Shown here: positions 18,379 to 26,497 of the stretch, in pieces
Layout: the number at the start of each line of letters is the position of its first letter
Numbering within the stretch: the stretch's first letter is position 1
Source of the DNA: Rubrivivax sp.
Lineage (GTDB): Bacteria; Pseudomonadota; Gammaproteobacteria; Burkholderiales; Burkholderiaceae_C
Direction of reading: 5' to 3'
NCBI GenBank assembly: GCA_030680415.1
Contig: JAUXVE010000103.1
Coordinates: forward strand, 1 to 64,000
DNA: 64,000 nucleotides
Notes under the pieces: generated by a model
Database searches by the model: none
What the model was told of the DNA's origin: nothing
Seen by the model: only the letters and a program-made list of their open reading frames with translations
Translations under genes and position numbers: made by a program

Positions 18379-19287
18379 TCAGCCCGCCACCAGCCGCACC
18401 GGAGCGCGCTGCGGCTCGGGCTCGGAATCGAAGCGCTCGAAGCCCGTATAGCAAAGGAAATGGCGGTTGGCGGCACGGCCGAACAGCGTCATGCCCAGGC
18501 TGCTGGCCATCTCGTGTCCCATGGCGGTGACGCCATTGCGCGACACGATGATGGGCACGCCCATTTGCGCTGCCTTCATGACCATTTCGCTGGTCAGGCG
18601 GCCGGTGGTGTAGAAAACCTTGTCGGCGCCGCCCACGCCATGCACGGCCATCCAGCCGGCAATGGTGTCGATGGCGTTGTGACGCCCGACATCCTCGACG
18701 AAGGTCAGCATCTCGGCGCCGCGAAACAAGGCGCAGCCGTGCACCGAACCGGCCTTGCGATGCACGCTGTTGCGCTGGCGCATGACTTCGAGCATGCCGT
18801 GCAGCGTGCTCTGGCGGATGCGCGCGACCTGCGCGTCGGGCAGTCGCACGGCATCGAGCAGGCCCATCATGTCGCCGAACACCGTGCCCTGGCCGCATCC
18901 TGTGGTGACGACGCGCCGGGCGGTCTTACGCTCCAGGTCGTCGATACCGGCGTGCGTGCGCACCGCAGCGGCACCCACATCCCAGTCGACAGTGACCGAT
19001 TCGATGTCGGTCACCGAGCCGACCAGTCGCTGGTTGCACAGGTAGCCCACCACCAGCAGTTCCGGCGAGGAACCCAAGGTCATCAACGTGACCAGCTCGC
19101 GCTTGTCGACGAAGAGGGTCAGCGGGCGCTCGGCCGGCAGATGGATGCTGCGGCGGTCGCCGTACTCGTCGAGGATCTGGATCTCGCGCAGCAGCTCGCA
19201 CCGTGCCTGCGTCAGACGTGGCGCGCCGGGCACGGTGGGCAGGCTGGTGCCGCCCTCGTACCGCAGGTCGTGGCCGGGCTGACTCAC
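18379..19287 (-). CDS. fdhD: Formate dehydrogenase sulfurtransferase FdhD, 302 aa
   Basis: Delivers sulfur to the bis-MGD cofactor before its insertion into formate dehydrogenase. Recognisable family segments are the RPLTLFVDKRELVTLMTLGSSPELLVVGYL block, the cysteine-containing TTGCGQGT, CALFRGAEMLTFVEDVGRHNAIDTIAGW and TTGRLTSEMVMKAAQMGVPIIVSRNG. There is no ATG before residue 55, so I used the in-frame GTG at 19287, ten bases after the upstream stop; a longer open frame upstream reads as arginine-rich shadow. Only one cysteine is seen in the usual CxxC region. It is the last gene of the formate dehydrogenase operon. Confidence 0.92.
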   Translation of the reverse strand: MSQPGHDLRYEGGTSLPTVPGAPRLTQARCELLREIQILDEYGDRRSIHLPAERPLTLFVDKRELVTLMTLGSSPELLVVGYLCNQRLVGSVTDIESVTVDWDVGAAAVRTHAGIDDLERKTARRVVTTGCGQGTVFGDMMGLLDAVRLPDAQVARIRQSTLHGMLEVMRQRNSVHRKAGSVHGCALFRGAEMLTFVEDVGRHNAIDTIAGWMAVHGVGGADKVFYTTGRLTSEMVMKAAQMGVPIIVSRNGVTAMGHEMASSLGMTLFGRAANRHFLCYTGFERFDSEPEPQRAPVRLVAG

Positions 19288-19297
19288 GGCAGACGCG

Positions 19298-19684
19298 TCA
19301 CTTCTTGGCCGGCATGGCGGCCGCGGGCGTGGTGGTGCTGGGCGGCGACGTAGCCGTCGCCGGGGGCGAATGCGCGCCGGCGGCTTCCAGCGGCTTTGCC
19401 GCGGGCGGGACGAACGCGAACAGCCCGGGTTCGGTGCACGGCGGCGTCGCCACCGGCGGCTTGACATCCTTGCCGGCTTGTTTGGCCTGCCTGAAGTACT
19501 CGCTGGCCACCTGGTCCATGCTCTTGCACAGCTTGTAGCTATCCACCTTGCCGGACCATGCGGTCCTGGCAGCCGCTTCGGCGGCCTTGGCCTTGGCTTC
19601 GTCGGTCAGCACCGGTGCCGGCAGCTTGGCCAGCGCGCTCCCCGCGAGGGCGGCGAGTGCGATCAGGAAGACAACGGATTTCAT
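19298..19684 (-). CDS. Small exported protein of formate dehydrogenase cluster, 128 aa
   Basis: The N-terminus MKSVVFLIALAALAGSALA is a clear Sec signal peptide. The mature part is a short charged helix region with two cysteines (KLCKSMDQ, TPPCTEPG) and a Pro/Ala/Thr-rich tail ending in PAKK. I recognise no domain. Its place between the gamma subunit and fdhD suggests a periplasmic role with the enzyme, though that is inferred from position only. The spacing to both neighbours is short, so it belongs to the operon. Confidence 0.7.
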   Translation of the reverse strand: MKSVVFLIALAALAGSALAKLPAPVLTDEAKAKAAEAAARTAWSGKVDSYKLCKSMDQVASEYFRQAKQAGKDVKPPVATPPCTEPGLFAFVPPAAKPLEAAGAHSPPATATSPPSTTTPAAAMPAKK

Positions 19685-19703
19685 GGTGCGTTACCTCATC
19701 GAA

Positions 19704-20870
19704 TCATGCGTGGCCGCGCGGCGCGGTAGCCAGGGTGCCGGTGGGGCCGCTGCCGCCGGAGCGCTGCGCCGGCACCCTGCCGGCCCTGATGTCGTCGTAC
19801 CACAGAGCGTGATGCTCCTGCGCCCAGGCTTCATCGACGTAGCCCGTGCGCATGGCCTGGTAGGCACCCCGCATGCCGATCGTGCCCATGTAGATGTGAC
19901 CGAGGAACATGGCCATCATCAGCGCCGACGCCACGCCGTGCACGATGTGCGCTATCTGCATCTGGCCGCGGGTGTCGCCGAAGCCGGGAACGAGTTTGTC
20001 GAGCACCAGGCCAGAGGCCACGACGACCACGCCGAGCACGATGACCCCACCCCAGAAGACGATCTTCTCGCCCGCGTTGAAGCGCCCGGAAGGCACCTCT
20101 TCTCCGCTCAGGAAACCGCCGCCCTTCTTGAGCCAGATCGTGTCGCCTGCACGCGGCATGTTGTCGCGGAAAAAGGTGATGATGAGTATCACCAGCGCCA
20201 CGGCGAACAGCGGTCCGGCGAAGTTGTGCACCGTCTTCAGCGCGTAGCTGAGCCAGCCGAACAGCGTGGCTCCCATCACCGGCAGCAGGAAGAACTTGCC
20301 GAACGCCATGACGATGCCCGACACGGCCAGGATCACGAAGGCAATGGCCACCGACCAGTGCACGGCGCGCTCCAAGGCCGTGAACCGCTCGATCCTGCGG
20401 CCGGTGTCTGCCATGTGGCCGCCCATCGGCCCGCGGCGCCAGTAGAACAGAGCGATCGCCAGCGCGACGATCAGGATCAGCGAGCCGCCGTAGGGAATGA
20501 TCCAGTTGTTGCGCACCTGCCGCCAGGCCTCGCCGGCGGTCGTGTAGCTGGATCCGGGGTACTGCACGAAGGGCTGTATCAGCACCCCCATCTCCACCCC
20601 CGGCAGGCTGGTGTAGCCCGGCTGGTTGCCGGATTCGCGTACCGCGCGCCACACCGGCGCATTGTTGCCGGGCTGCGTGCGCGCCCGCACGGCGTTGGAC
20701 TCGTCGGGCGCGGGCAGTTCCGGGGCGACGAATCCGGCCGGTGGACCCTTGGCTGCGGCGGCATCGGCAGCCGGCGCTTGTGCCTGTGCTTGTGTCTGTG
20801 CCTGTGCCGACACCAGCATGCCCATTGCCAGCACGGCACCGATCATGGCTTGTCTCATCGAGACTGGCAT
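19704..20870 (-). CDS. Formate dehydrogenase gamma subunit (cytochrome b), 388 aa
   Basis: The membrane anchor that passes electrons from the periplasmic formate dehydrogenase to quinone. A signal peptide and an Ala/Gln/Pro-rich segment precede a first membrane helix (IIPYGGSLILIVALAIALFYW, near 140). Four further helices follow in the cytochrome b561 fold, with histidines in ERAVHWSVA, LKTVHNFAG and AHIVHGVASA as likely haem ligands. This matches the FdnI/FdoI family, with an extra N-terminal periplasmic region. The ATG at 20870 has an AAGGAG five bases upstream. It follows the lipoprotein gene in the alpha-beta-lipoprotein-gamma order. Confidence 0.9.
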   Translation of the reverse strand: MPVSMRQAMIGAVLAMGMLVSAQAQTQAQAQAPAADAAAAKGPPAGFVAPELPAPDESNAVRARTQPGNNAPVWRAVRESGNQPGYTSLPGVEMGVLIQPFVQYPGSSYTTAGEAWRQVRNNWIIPYGGSLILIVALAIALFYWRRGPMGGHMADTGRRIERFTALERAVHWSVAIAFVILAVSGIVMAFGKFFLLPVMGATLFGWLSYALKTVHNFAGPLFAVALVILIITFFRDNMPRAGDTIWLKKGGGFLSGEEVPSGRFNAGEKIVFWGGVIVLGVVVVASGLVLDKLVPGFGDTRGQMQIAHIVHGVASALMMAMFLGHIYMGTIGMRGAYQAMRTGYVDEAWAQEHHALWYDDIRAGRVPAQRSGGSGPTGTLATAPRGHA

Positions 20871-20899
20871 GAATGCTCCTTGATCTGTGGGACGCGGCC

Positions 20900-21136
20900 T
20901 CAGCCGCCGGCGGCGACGCGCGTGTACTCGTTCTGGCCGCGCTGGGTGCGCGTGCGCATCTGCTCGTCCCAGCTCGCGGGGTCGCCGGCCTTCCAGCCCG
21001 GGGCGACGAACTGGTTGCCCGTGCCCTGCGAGGCCGACGTGTCGGCCTTGCGCGACGTCAGCGTCTGGGGCTTCTCGGTGCATGCCGCCAGGCTGGCGAC
21101 GACGGCAAGACAGGCGCAGGAAACGATGATTCTCAT
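20900..21136 (-). CDS. Small lipoprotein of formate dehydrogenase cluster, 78 aa
   Basis: The N-terminus VASLAACTEKP is a lipoprotein signal with the acylated cysteine near residue 19. The rest is polar with no known domain and contains WDEQMRTRTQRGQNEY. It overlaps the beta-subunit stop by four bases. Proteins of this kind sit at the same place in other betaproteobacterial formate dehydrogenase operons. A role in assembly or anchoring is plausible but unproven. Confidence 0.75.
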   Translation of the reverse strand: MRIIVSCACLAVVASLAACTEKPQTLTSRKADTSASQGTGNQFVAPGWKAGDPASWDEQMRTRTQRGQNEYTRVAAGG

Positions 21137-21759
21137 GACTTGGTCGCCTTGGGTGCGGTGGTGCTGCCTGCCGTGGGCTTGCCGTAGGCCGTGCCCCAGC
21201 CCCAGACCTCGCTGCCCTTGCCCCGGTTGAGCACGCGCGTGCGGAAGATGTCGGCCACGACGTCGCCGTCACCGCCGATCAAGGCCTTGGTCGAGCACAT
21301 CTCGGCGCACGCCGGCAGCTTGCCTTCGGCCAGACGGTTGCGGCCGTACTTCTCGTTCTCGGCCGCGCTGCCGTGGGCTTCGGGGCCGCCGGCACAGAAG
21401 GTGCACTTGTCCATCTTGCCGCGCAGGCCGAAGGTGCCGTTGCTGGGGAACTGCGGCGCGCCGAACGGGCAGGCATAGCTGCAGTAGCCGCAGCCGATGC
21501 AGACGTCCTTGTCGTGCAGCACCACGCCTTCGGCGGTGCGGTAGAAGCAGTCCACCGGGCACACCGCGATGCACGGCGCGTCGGAGCAGTGCATGCAGGC
21601 CACCGAGATGCTGCGCTCGCCGGGCACGCCGTCGTTCATCGTGACGACGCGGCGGCGGTTGACACCCCAGGGGACGTTGTTTTCGGCCTTGCAGGCCGTG
21701 ACACAGCCGTTGCATTCGATGCAGCGCTCGGCATCGCAGATGAATTTCATTCGAGCCAT
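21133..21759 (-). CDS. fdhB: Formate dehydrogenase beta subunit, 4Fe-4S, 208 aa
   Basis: The electron-transfer subunit with four [4Fe-4S] clusters. The cysteine motifs are visible in order: CIECNGCVTAC, CMHCSDAPCIAVCPVDC, CIGCGYCSYACPFGAP, and the split CTFC with CAEMC. It has no membrane helix at the C-terminus, unlike E. coli FdnH, and ends in a Thr/Ala/Lys tail. AGGAA lies before the ATG. It follows the catalytic subunit by nine bases and relays electrons from the molybdenum site to the cytochrome b. Confidence 0.93.
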   Translation of the reverse strand: MARMKFICDAERCIECNGCVTACKAENNVPWGVNRRRVVTMNDGVPGERSISVACMHCSDAPCIAVCPVDCFYRTAEGVVLHDKDVCIGCGYCSYACPFGAPQFPSNGTFGLRGKMDKCTFCAGGPEAHGSAAENEKYGRNRLAEGKLPACAEMCSTKALIGGDGDVVADIFRTRVLNRGKGSEVWGWGTAYGKPTAGSTTAPKATKS

Positions 21760-21768
21760 GGTGTTTCC

Positions 21769-24762
21769 TTACGCCTTCTCGATCTGGCAGACCGTGGTCT
21801 TGGTCTCTTGCATCATCGTGACGCTGTCGTAGCCGTAGGTCGTGGCGGTGTTGACCGCCTCGCCGCGCACGATCGGCGTCGCTCCGTCCGGGTAGTACGG
21901 GGCCAGGTCGACACCGCCCCAGCGGCCGGAGAAGTGGAAGGGCAGGAACGCCGTCTCGGCGTCCACGCGCTCGGTCACCAGCGCCTTCACGCGCAGGCCC
22001 TTGAAGTCGGGCAGGCCTTGCATCGACGGCGTTCTGACCCAGACGAAGTCGCCGTTGCGAATGCCGCGGTCGTTGGCTGCCCTGGGGTTGATCTCGACGA
22101 ACATGTCCTGCTGCAGCTCGGCCAGCCAGGGATTGGACCGCGTCTCTTCGCCGCCGCCTTCGTATTCGACGAGGCGGCCGCTGGTCATGATCAGCGGGAA
22201 CGTCTTGCCGATGTCCTTGTTGGCGTCCTGCACCGACTTGTACAAGGTGGGCAGCCGCCAGAAGGTCTTCTTGTCGTCGTGCGTGGGGTACTTGGCGACC
22301 AGGTCCGGCCGCGTGCTGTACAAGGGCTCGCGGTGCTGCGGAATCGGATCGGGAAAGTTCCAGACCACGGCGCGGGCCTTGGCGTTGCCGAAGGGATGGC
22401 AGCCGTGCTTCATGGTCACGCGCTGGATGCCTCCAGAAAGATCGGTCTTCCAGTTCTTGCCGTCGGCTGCCTTCTGTTCGGCGTCGGTGAGGTCGGCCCA
22501 CCAGCCCAGCTTCTTCAGCAGCACGTGATCGAATTCCGGGTAGCCGGTGGTCAGCTCCGACCCCTTGCTGTGCGAGCCATCACCCGCCAGCAGCGAAACG
22601 CCGTCGCGCTCGACGCCAAAGTTGGCGCGGAAGTTGCCCCCGCCCTCCATCACGTGCATCGACGTGTTGTACAGATTGGGCGAGCCCGGATGCTTGAGTT
22701 CGGCGGTGCCGAAGCATGGCCACGGCAGGCCGAAGTAGTCGCCGTCGAGCACGTATCCGGTCTCCTTGTCGATGCCGCCCTTGGCGCGCAGCGTCTTGAC
22801 GTCGAAGACGTTCATGTTGCGCATGTGCGCCTTCAGCCGCTCGGGGCTCTGGCCGGTGTAGCCGATGGTCCAGACGCCGCGGTTGATCTCGCGCAGGATG
22901 TCCTCGGGCACCGGCTCGTCCAGGCCCTTGACCTTCTGCATCTTGAAGTTCTTCGTCAGCTCCTTGCCGAAGCCCAGCTTCTCGGCCAGCTGGTACATGA
23001 TCATGTGGTCGCTGCGGCTTTCCCACAGCGGCTCGATGACCTTCTGACGCCACTGCAGGGAGCGGTTGGAAGCCGTGCACGAGCCGCTGGTTTCGAACTG
23101 CGTGCAGGCCGGCAGCAGGTAGACGGCGCGGTTCGGATTCTGGTCGTCGGCCTTGCCGGGCATCGCCGCCATGGCGGCGGTGGCGGAAGGGAAGGGGTCG
23201 ACCACCACCAGCAGGTCGAGCTTGTCCATGGCCCGCTTCATCTCGAGACCGCGCGACTGCGAGTTCGGCGCATGGCCCCAGAAGAACAGGCCGCGCAGGT
23301 TGCTCTCCTGGTCGATGAGTTCGTTCTTCTCCAGCACGCCGTCGATCCAGCGCGACACCGTCATGCCCGGCTTGGTCATCATGCCCGGCGCGTACTGCTG
23401 CTTGATCCACTCGAAGTCCACGCCCCACACGCTGGCAAAGTGCTTGAACGAGCCTTCGGCCAGACCGTAGTAGCCCGGCAGCGAATCGGGGTTGGGACCG
23501 ACGTCGGTGGCGCCCTGCACGTTGTCATGGCCGCGGAAGATGTTGGCGCCGCCGCCACTCTTGCCGATGTTGCCCAGCGCCAGTTGCACGATGCACGAGG
23601 CCCGAACCATGGCGTTGCCGATGGTGTGCTGGGTCTGGCCCATGCACCACACCAGCGTGCTGGGGCGGTTCTCGGCCATCGTCTTGGCGGCCTGATAGCA
23701 GGCGGCTTCGTCGACACCGCAGGCCTCGAGCACCTTGTCCGGGGTCCACTTGGCGAGCACGTCCTCGCGCACCTTGTCCATGCCGTAGACGCGGTCGGCG
23801 ATGTACTGCTTGTCCTCCCAGCCGTTCTTGAAGATGTGATACAGGACGCCGAACAGGAACGGGATGTCGCTGCCCGAGCGGATGCGGATGTACTGGTCCG
23901 CCTTCGCCGCCGTGCGCGTGAAGCGCGGGTCGACGACGATCATCTTGGTACCGGTCTCCTTGGCGTGCAGCATGTGCAGCAACGACACCGGGTGCGCTTC
24001 GGCGGCATTGCTGCCGATGTACAGCGCCGCCTTCGAGTTCTGCATGTCGTTGTAGGAGTTGGTCATCGCGCCATACCCCCACGTGTTGGCCACGCCGGCC
24101 ACGGTGGTAGAGTGGCAGATGCGCGCCTGGTGGTCGGTGTTGTTGCTGCCCCAGAGGCTCATCCACTTGCGCACCAGGTAGGACTGCTCGTTGTTGTGCT
24201 TGGACGAGCCGACGACGAAGATCGAATCGGGGCCGCTGTCCTTGCGCAGTTCCAGCATCTTCTTGCTGATCTCGTCCAGCGCCACGTCCCAGGAGATGCG
24301 CTGGTACTTGCCGCCCACCAGCTTCATCGGGTACTTGAGGCGGAACTCACCGTGACCGTTTTCGCGCACCGCCGCGCCCTTGGCGCAATGCGCGCCCAGG
24401 TTGATCGGACTGTCGAACACCGGCTCCTGGCGCACCCAGACGCCGTTTTCCACCACCGCGTCGAGCGCGCAGCCCACCGAGCAGTGGCCGCAGACGGTGC
24501 GCTTGACCTCGATCGTGCCGGTGCCGGTGCCGGCGTTGGCCGAACGCTCGGCGGCCTCGACCTTCCTCACCAGCGTCAACTGCGACACGGCAATGCCGGC
24601 GCCGACGCCCAGCCCGGAGCGGCGCAGGAAGGCACGGCGGTCCATGGTGGGAATCGCGCGCGAAACGCCGCGCGCCAGGCTCGAGACCAGGCTCGATGAG
24701 CCGAGGCCGGCGTGGGTCTTGCCGGCGCTGCCGGCGGGGAAGGTCTTGCGGATAAGCAGCAT
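21769..24762 (-). CDS. fdhA: Formate dehydrogenase alpha subunit, Mo-bisMGD, 997 aa
   Basis: The catalytic subunit, oxidising formate to CO2 in the periplasm. A twin-arginine signal (DRRAFLRRSG, about residue 41) follows an N-extension usual for this family. A [4Fe-4S] motif CGHCSVGC plus a distal Cys lies near 90-125. The molybdenum ligand is Cys216 in RICHSTTVAG, where E. coli FdnG has selenocysteine, so this is a Cys-type enzyme; the following GAMTN is the usual context. I chose the ATG at 24762 because GGAG is nine bases upstream; the ATG at 24771 would touch the GGAG. Full length, no frameshift. Confidence 0.95.
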   Translation of the reverse strand: MLLIRKTFPAGSAGKTHAGLGSSSLVSSLARGVSRAIPTMDRRAFLRRSGLGVGAGIAVSQLTLVRKVEAAERSANAGTGTGTIEVKRTVCGHCSVGCALDAVVENGVWVRQEPVFDSPINLGAHCAKGAAVRENGHGEFRLKYPMKLVGGKYQRISWDVALDEISKKMLELRKDSGPDSIFVVGSSKHNNEQSYLVRKWMSLWGSNNTDHQARICHSTTVAGVANTWGYGAMTNSYNDMQNSKAALYIGSNAAEAHPVSLLHMLHAKETGTKMIVVDPRFTRTAAKADQYIRIRSGSDIPFLFGVLYHIFKNGWEDKQYIADRVYGMDKVREDVLAKWTPDKVLEACGVDEAACYQAAKTMAENRPSTLVWCMGQTQHTIGNAMVRASCIVQLALGNIGKSGGGANIFRGHDNVQGATDVGPNPDSLPGYYGLAEGSFKHFASVWGVDFEWIKQQYAPGMMTKPGMTVSRWIDGVLEKNELIDQESNLRGLFFWGHAPNSQSRGLEMKRAMDKLDLLVVVDPFPSATAAMAAMPGKADDQNPNRAVYLLPACTQFETSGSCTASNRSLQWRQKVIEPLWESRSDHMIMYQLAEKLGFGKELTKNFKMQKVKGLDEPVPEDILREINRGVWTIGYTGQSPERLKAHMRNMNVFDVKTLRAKGGIDKETGYVLDGDYFGLPWPCFGTAELKHPGSPNLYNTSMHVMEGGGNFRANFGVERDGVSLLAGDGSHSKGSELTTGYPEFDHVLLKKLGWWADLTDAEQKAADGKNWKTDLSGGIQRVTMKHGCHPFGNAKARAVVWNFPDPIPQHREPLYSTRPDLVAKYPTHDDKKTFWRLPTLYKSVQDANKDIGKTFPLIMTSGRLVEYEGGGEETRSNPWLAELQQDMFVEINPRAANDRGIRNGDFVWVRTPSMQGLPDFKGLRVKALVTERVDAETAFLPFHFSGRWGGVDLAPYYPDGATPIVRGEAVNTATTYGYDSVTMMQETKTTVCQIEKA

Positions 24763-24792
24763 CGCTGTCATCTCCAGGCGCTGATGTTCAGG

Positions 24793-24818
24793 GCCGGGCC
24801 ACGCTGCGCGGGCCCGGC
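24793..24818. other. Intra-operon hairpin before fdhA
   Basis: GCCGGGCC and GGCCCGGC form an 8-base-pair stem around a 10-base loop between the TAT-target gene and fdhA. There is no T-run. It could slow transcription or protect mRNA ends and adjust expression of the small first gene relative to the enzyme. That role is inferred. Confidence 0.35.
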
Positions 24819-24833
24819 GTTCGGTTGCAGGCG

Positions 24834-25043
24834 TCAGACCTTGGCGGTCTGGTAGTAGCGCATCACGTGCGCGCTGAGCCGGTAGCCGCCGCCCTGCTCG
24901 GGCGCCGTCTCGGGCGTCGTAGCCACCGGCGGCGCCTTGAGGGCCTGCGGAACGGCCGTGACGGCCACCGCGGCGGCACCTGCGACGCCTGCACCGACCA
25001 ACATGCCACGCCGCGAAAGCGCGGGGAACGAAGACTGGTTCAT
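24834..25043 (-). CDS. Formate dehydrogenase region TAT-target protein, 69 aa
   Basis: A very short protein with a twin-arginine signal ([24 protein letters not shown], residues 6-29) and a mature part of about 35 residues ending in YRLSAHVMRYYQTAKV. It matches the small family known from formate dehydrogenase loci as region TAT target. The ATG at 25043 has GGAG six bases upstream; another ATG two codons earlier touches the GGAG and is less likely. It is the first gene of the minus-strand dehydrogenase operon. Its function is unknown; a chaperone-like or assembly role has been suggested only by position. Confidence 0.8.
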   Translation of the reverse strand: MNQSSFPALSRRGMLVGAGVAGAAAVAVTAVPQALKAPPVATTPETAPEQGGGYRLSAHVMRYYQTAKV

Positions 25044-25209
25044 ATACATCTCCACCGAAGAATGTTGTGTTCTACACCGGTCTGCACAGCATCCGCAAGC
25101 CACCGTGACGGCCGACCGCACTCGCAACTGGACCGCCAGGGGTTGCCTCAAATCAATGATCGGCCCATGAACAGACGAGCATAGGCAGGCCTGATTACCC
25201 TACGCGGCC

Positions 25210-25222
25210 TTGAACTGTTCAA
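25210..25222. promoter_or_regulatory. 13-bp palindrome in divergent formate dehydrogenase promoter region
   Basis: TTGAACTGTTCAA is a perfect dyad with a single central base. It lies between the minus-strand dehydrogenase operon and the plus-strand accessory operon. It is placed to act as an operator for both. It does not match an FNR site, which would need TTGAT-N4-ATCAA. Confidence 0.45.
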
Positions 25223-25305
25223 TAGGGGCAGTCCCGAGGGCACGAAACCCGCAGCCAGCAACCCTGTGCGCCCGATGCACATGCGCCACGACCCTAGAAT
25301 GCCCG

Positions 25306-25821
25306 ATGACCTTGAATGCTCCAGCTCAGCAGCAGCGCCTGAACTCGACACCGCCGACGATACGCGTGGCGGTGCTCATCGAACGCCAGCGCCAACCCAA
25401 TGCGTGGGAGGATTGGCGCTTCCGCATCACCGAAGTGATCCTCGACGACGGCGGCTTCGGCAGCCAGGTGCGCACTTTGCGAGACGACGGCCAGACGGCG
25501 ATCTTCCTGCACCCGGGCCTGCCGCTCAGCCTGTACAGCGACGAGGGCGAGGGCTACTACCTCAACCTCAGCAGCGGTTCACCGGTCTGGTTCGTGATGT
25601 GGCGCACCGCCGACGCAGACCCGTCGCGCGCGTGGCCCGAGTTCGTGACGCTCTCCTACAACGAGGCCGGCCGCCTGCTCGACGCACAGGAGCGCGTGGA
25701 CAACGTCTCCTTGCCCGCCGAGCTGTGCCAGTGGCTGCAGGCCTACACCGACGAGCACTACCGCCCCGAACCGAAGAAGCGGCGGCGGCCGGTGTCGTTC
25801 CAGCCGCCCGACCAGCGCTGA
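25306..25821 (+). CDS. DUF3305 protein of formate dehydrogenase accessory operon, 171 aa
   Basis: A soluble protein of the DUF3305 family, found next to formate dehydrogenase genes in proteobacteria and often misnamed as molybdopterin-guanine dinucleotide synthesis. The conserved core begins at IRVAVLIERQRQPNAWEDWRFRITEVI (about residue 20) and continues with FLHPGLPLSLYSDEGEGYYLNLSSGSPVWFVMWR. The C-terminus is basic (PKKRRRPV). The start at 25306 avoids an upstream open frame that contains the palindrome. It leads the plus-strand operon, ten bases before the DUF3306 gene. Biochemical role unknown. Confidence 0.85.
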   Translation: MTLNAPAQQQRLNSTPPTIRVAVLIERQRQPNAWEDWRFRITEVILDDGGFGSQVRTLRDDGQTAIFLHPGLPLSLYSDEGEGYYLNLSSGSPVWFVMWRTADADPSRAWPEFVTLSYNEAGRLLDAQERVDNVSLPAELCQWLQAYTDEHYRPEPKKRRRPVSFQPPDQR

Positions 25822-25831
25822 TGCAGCCGAG

Positions 25832-26497
25832 ATGAACCAGGACGACGGTTTCCTGACGCGCTGGTCGCGTCGCAAGGTGCAGGTGCAGCGGGGCGTGGTG
25901 GTCAACGCACCGGCGGCTGAGACTGTGCTGGCCGATGCCGCGGCAGCCACCGAGAAGCCGACCACGGCCGCAGCATCAGTGCCGGTCGCGCGCGCCGACA
26001 CCCAACAGCCTGTAGAGCCACGACAACCGGTCGAGCCACCCCCGCCCACCTTGGCTGAAGCCCAAAGCCTCACGCACGACGCCGACTTCACCCGCTTCGT
26101 CGGCCGCGATGTCGATCCCGAGGTCAAGAACACGGCGCTGAAGACGCTGTTCGGCGACCCGCACTTCAACGTCATGGACGGCCTGGACACCTACATCGAC
26201 GACTACGGCAAGCCCGATCCGCTGCCGCCCGGCATGTTGCGCCAGATGGTGCAGTCGGCGGCGCTGGGCCTGTTCGCCGACGAACCTGCCGCGACACCCC
26301 CTGCCGGCACCGCGCCGGCCGCAGTGCCCGACGACGCCCCCCCTTCCCTGCCGGCGGCCCTGTCGAGCGACCCCGCAGCGCCCCCAACCGACGCCCCCAC
26401 CGATGAAGACACTGATCTGCGACTGCAACCGGACGATGACGCTGGACGCCCCGGCGCTGAGCCGGGCGCTGGAGAAGACCCCGGGCGCCAGCGCTGA
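25832..26497 (+). CDS. DUF3306 protein of formate dehydrogenase accessory operon, 221 aa
   Basis: Begins MNQDDGFLTRWSRRKVQVQRG, the DUF3306 signature, with a conserved middle DADFTRFVGRDVDPEVKNTALKTLFGDPHFNVMDGLDTYIDDY (about 85-130). The regions between are Ala/Pro-rich linkers. The C-terminal 80 residues are low-complexity and acidic. The last 95 bases are shared with the start of the next gene in another frame, so the tail may be poorly conserved or the annotation may extend past what is needed. The family always accompanies formate dehydrogenase; its function is unknown. Confidence 0.85.
   Translation: MNQDDGFLTRWSRRKVQVQRGVVVNAPAAETVLADAAAATEKPTTAAASVPVARADTQQPVEPRQPVEPPPPTLAEAQSLTHDADFTRFVGRDVDPEVKNTALKTLFGDPHFNVMDGLDTYIDDYGKPDPLPPGMLRQMVQSAALGLFADEPAATPPAGTAPAAVPDDAPPSLPAALSSDPAAPPTDAPTDEDTDLRLQPDDDAGRPGAEPGAGEDPGRQR

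Noticed and set aside
24114..24119. Selenocysteine codon in formate dehydrogenase
   Set aside because: I looked for an in-frame TGA at the metal-ligand position. The codon is TGC (Cys), and no SECIS-like need arises.
21373..24699. 1108-codon open frame on the plus strand opposite fdhA
   Set aside because: It is an antisense shadow of the GC-rich fdhA gene: the product is Val/His/Arg-rich with no domain, and fdhA on the other strand is unmistakable.
25210..25222. FNR or CRP binding site at the formate dehydrogenase promoter
   Set aside because: The dyad TTGAACTGTTCAA has the wrong spacing and core for TTGAT-N4-ATCAA or TGTGA-N6-TCACA.
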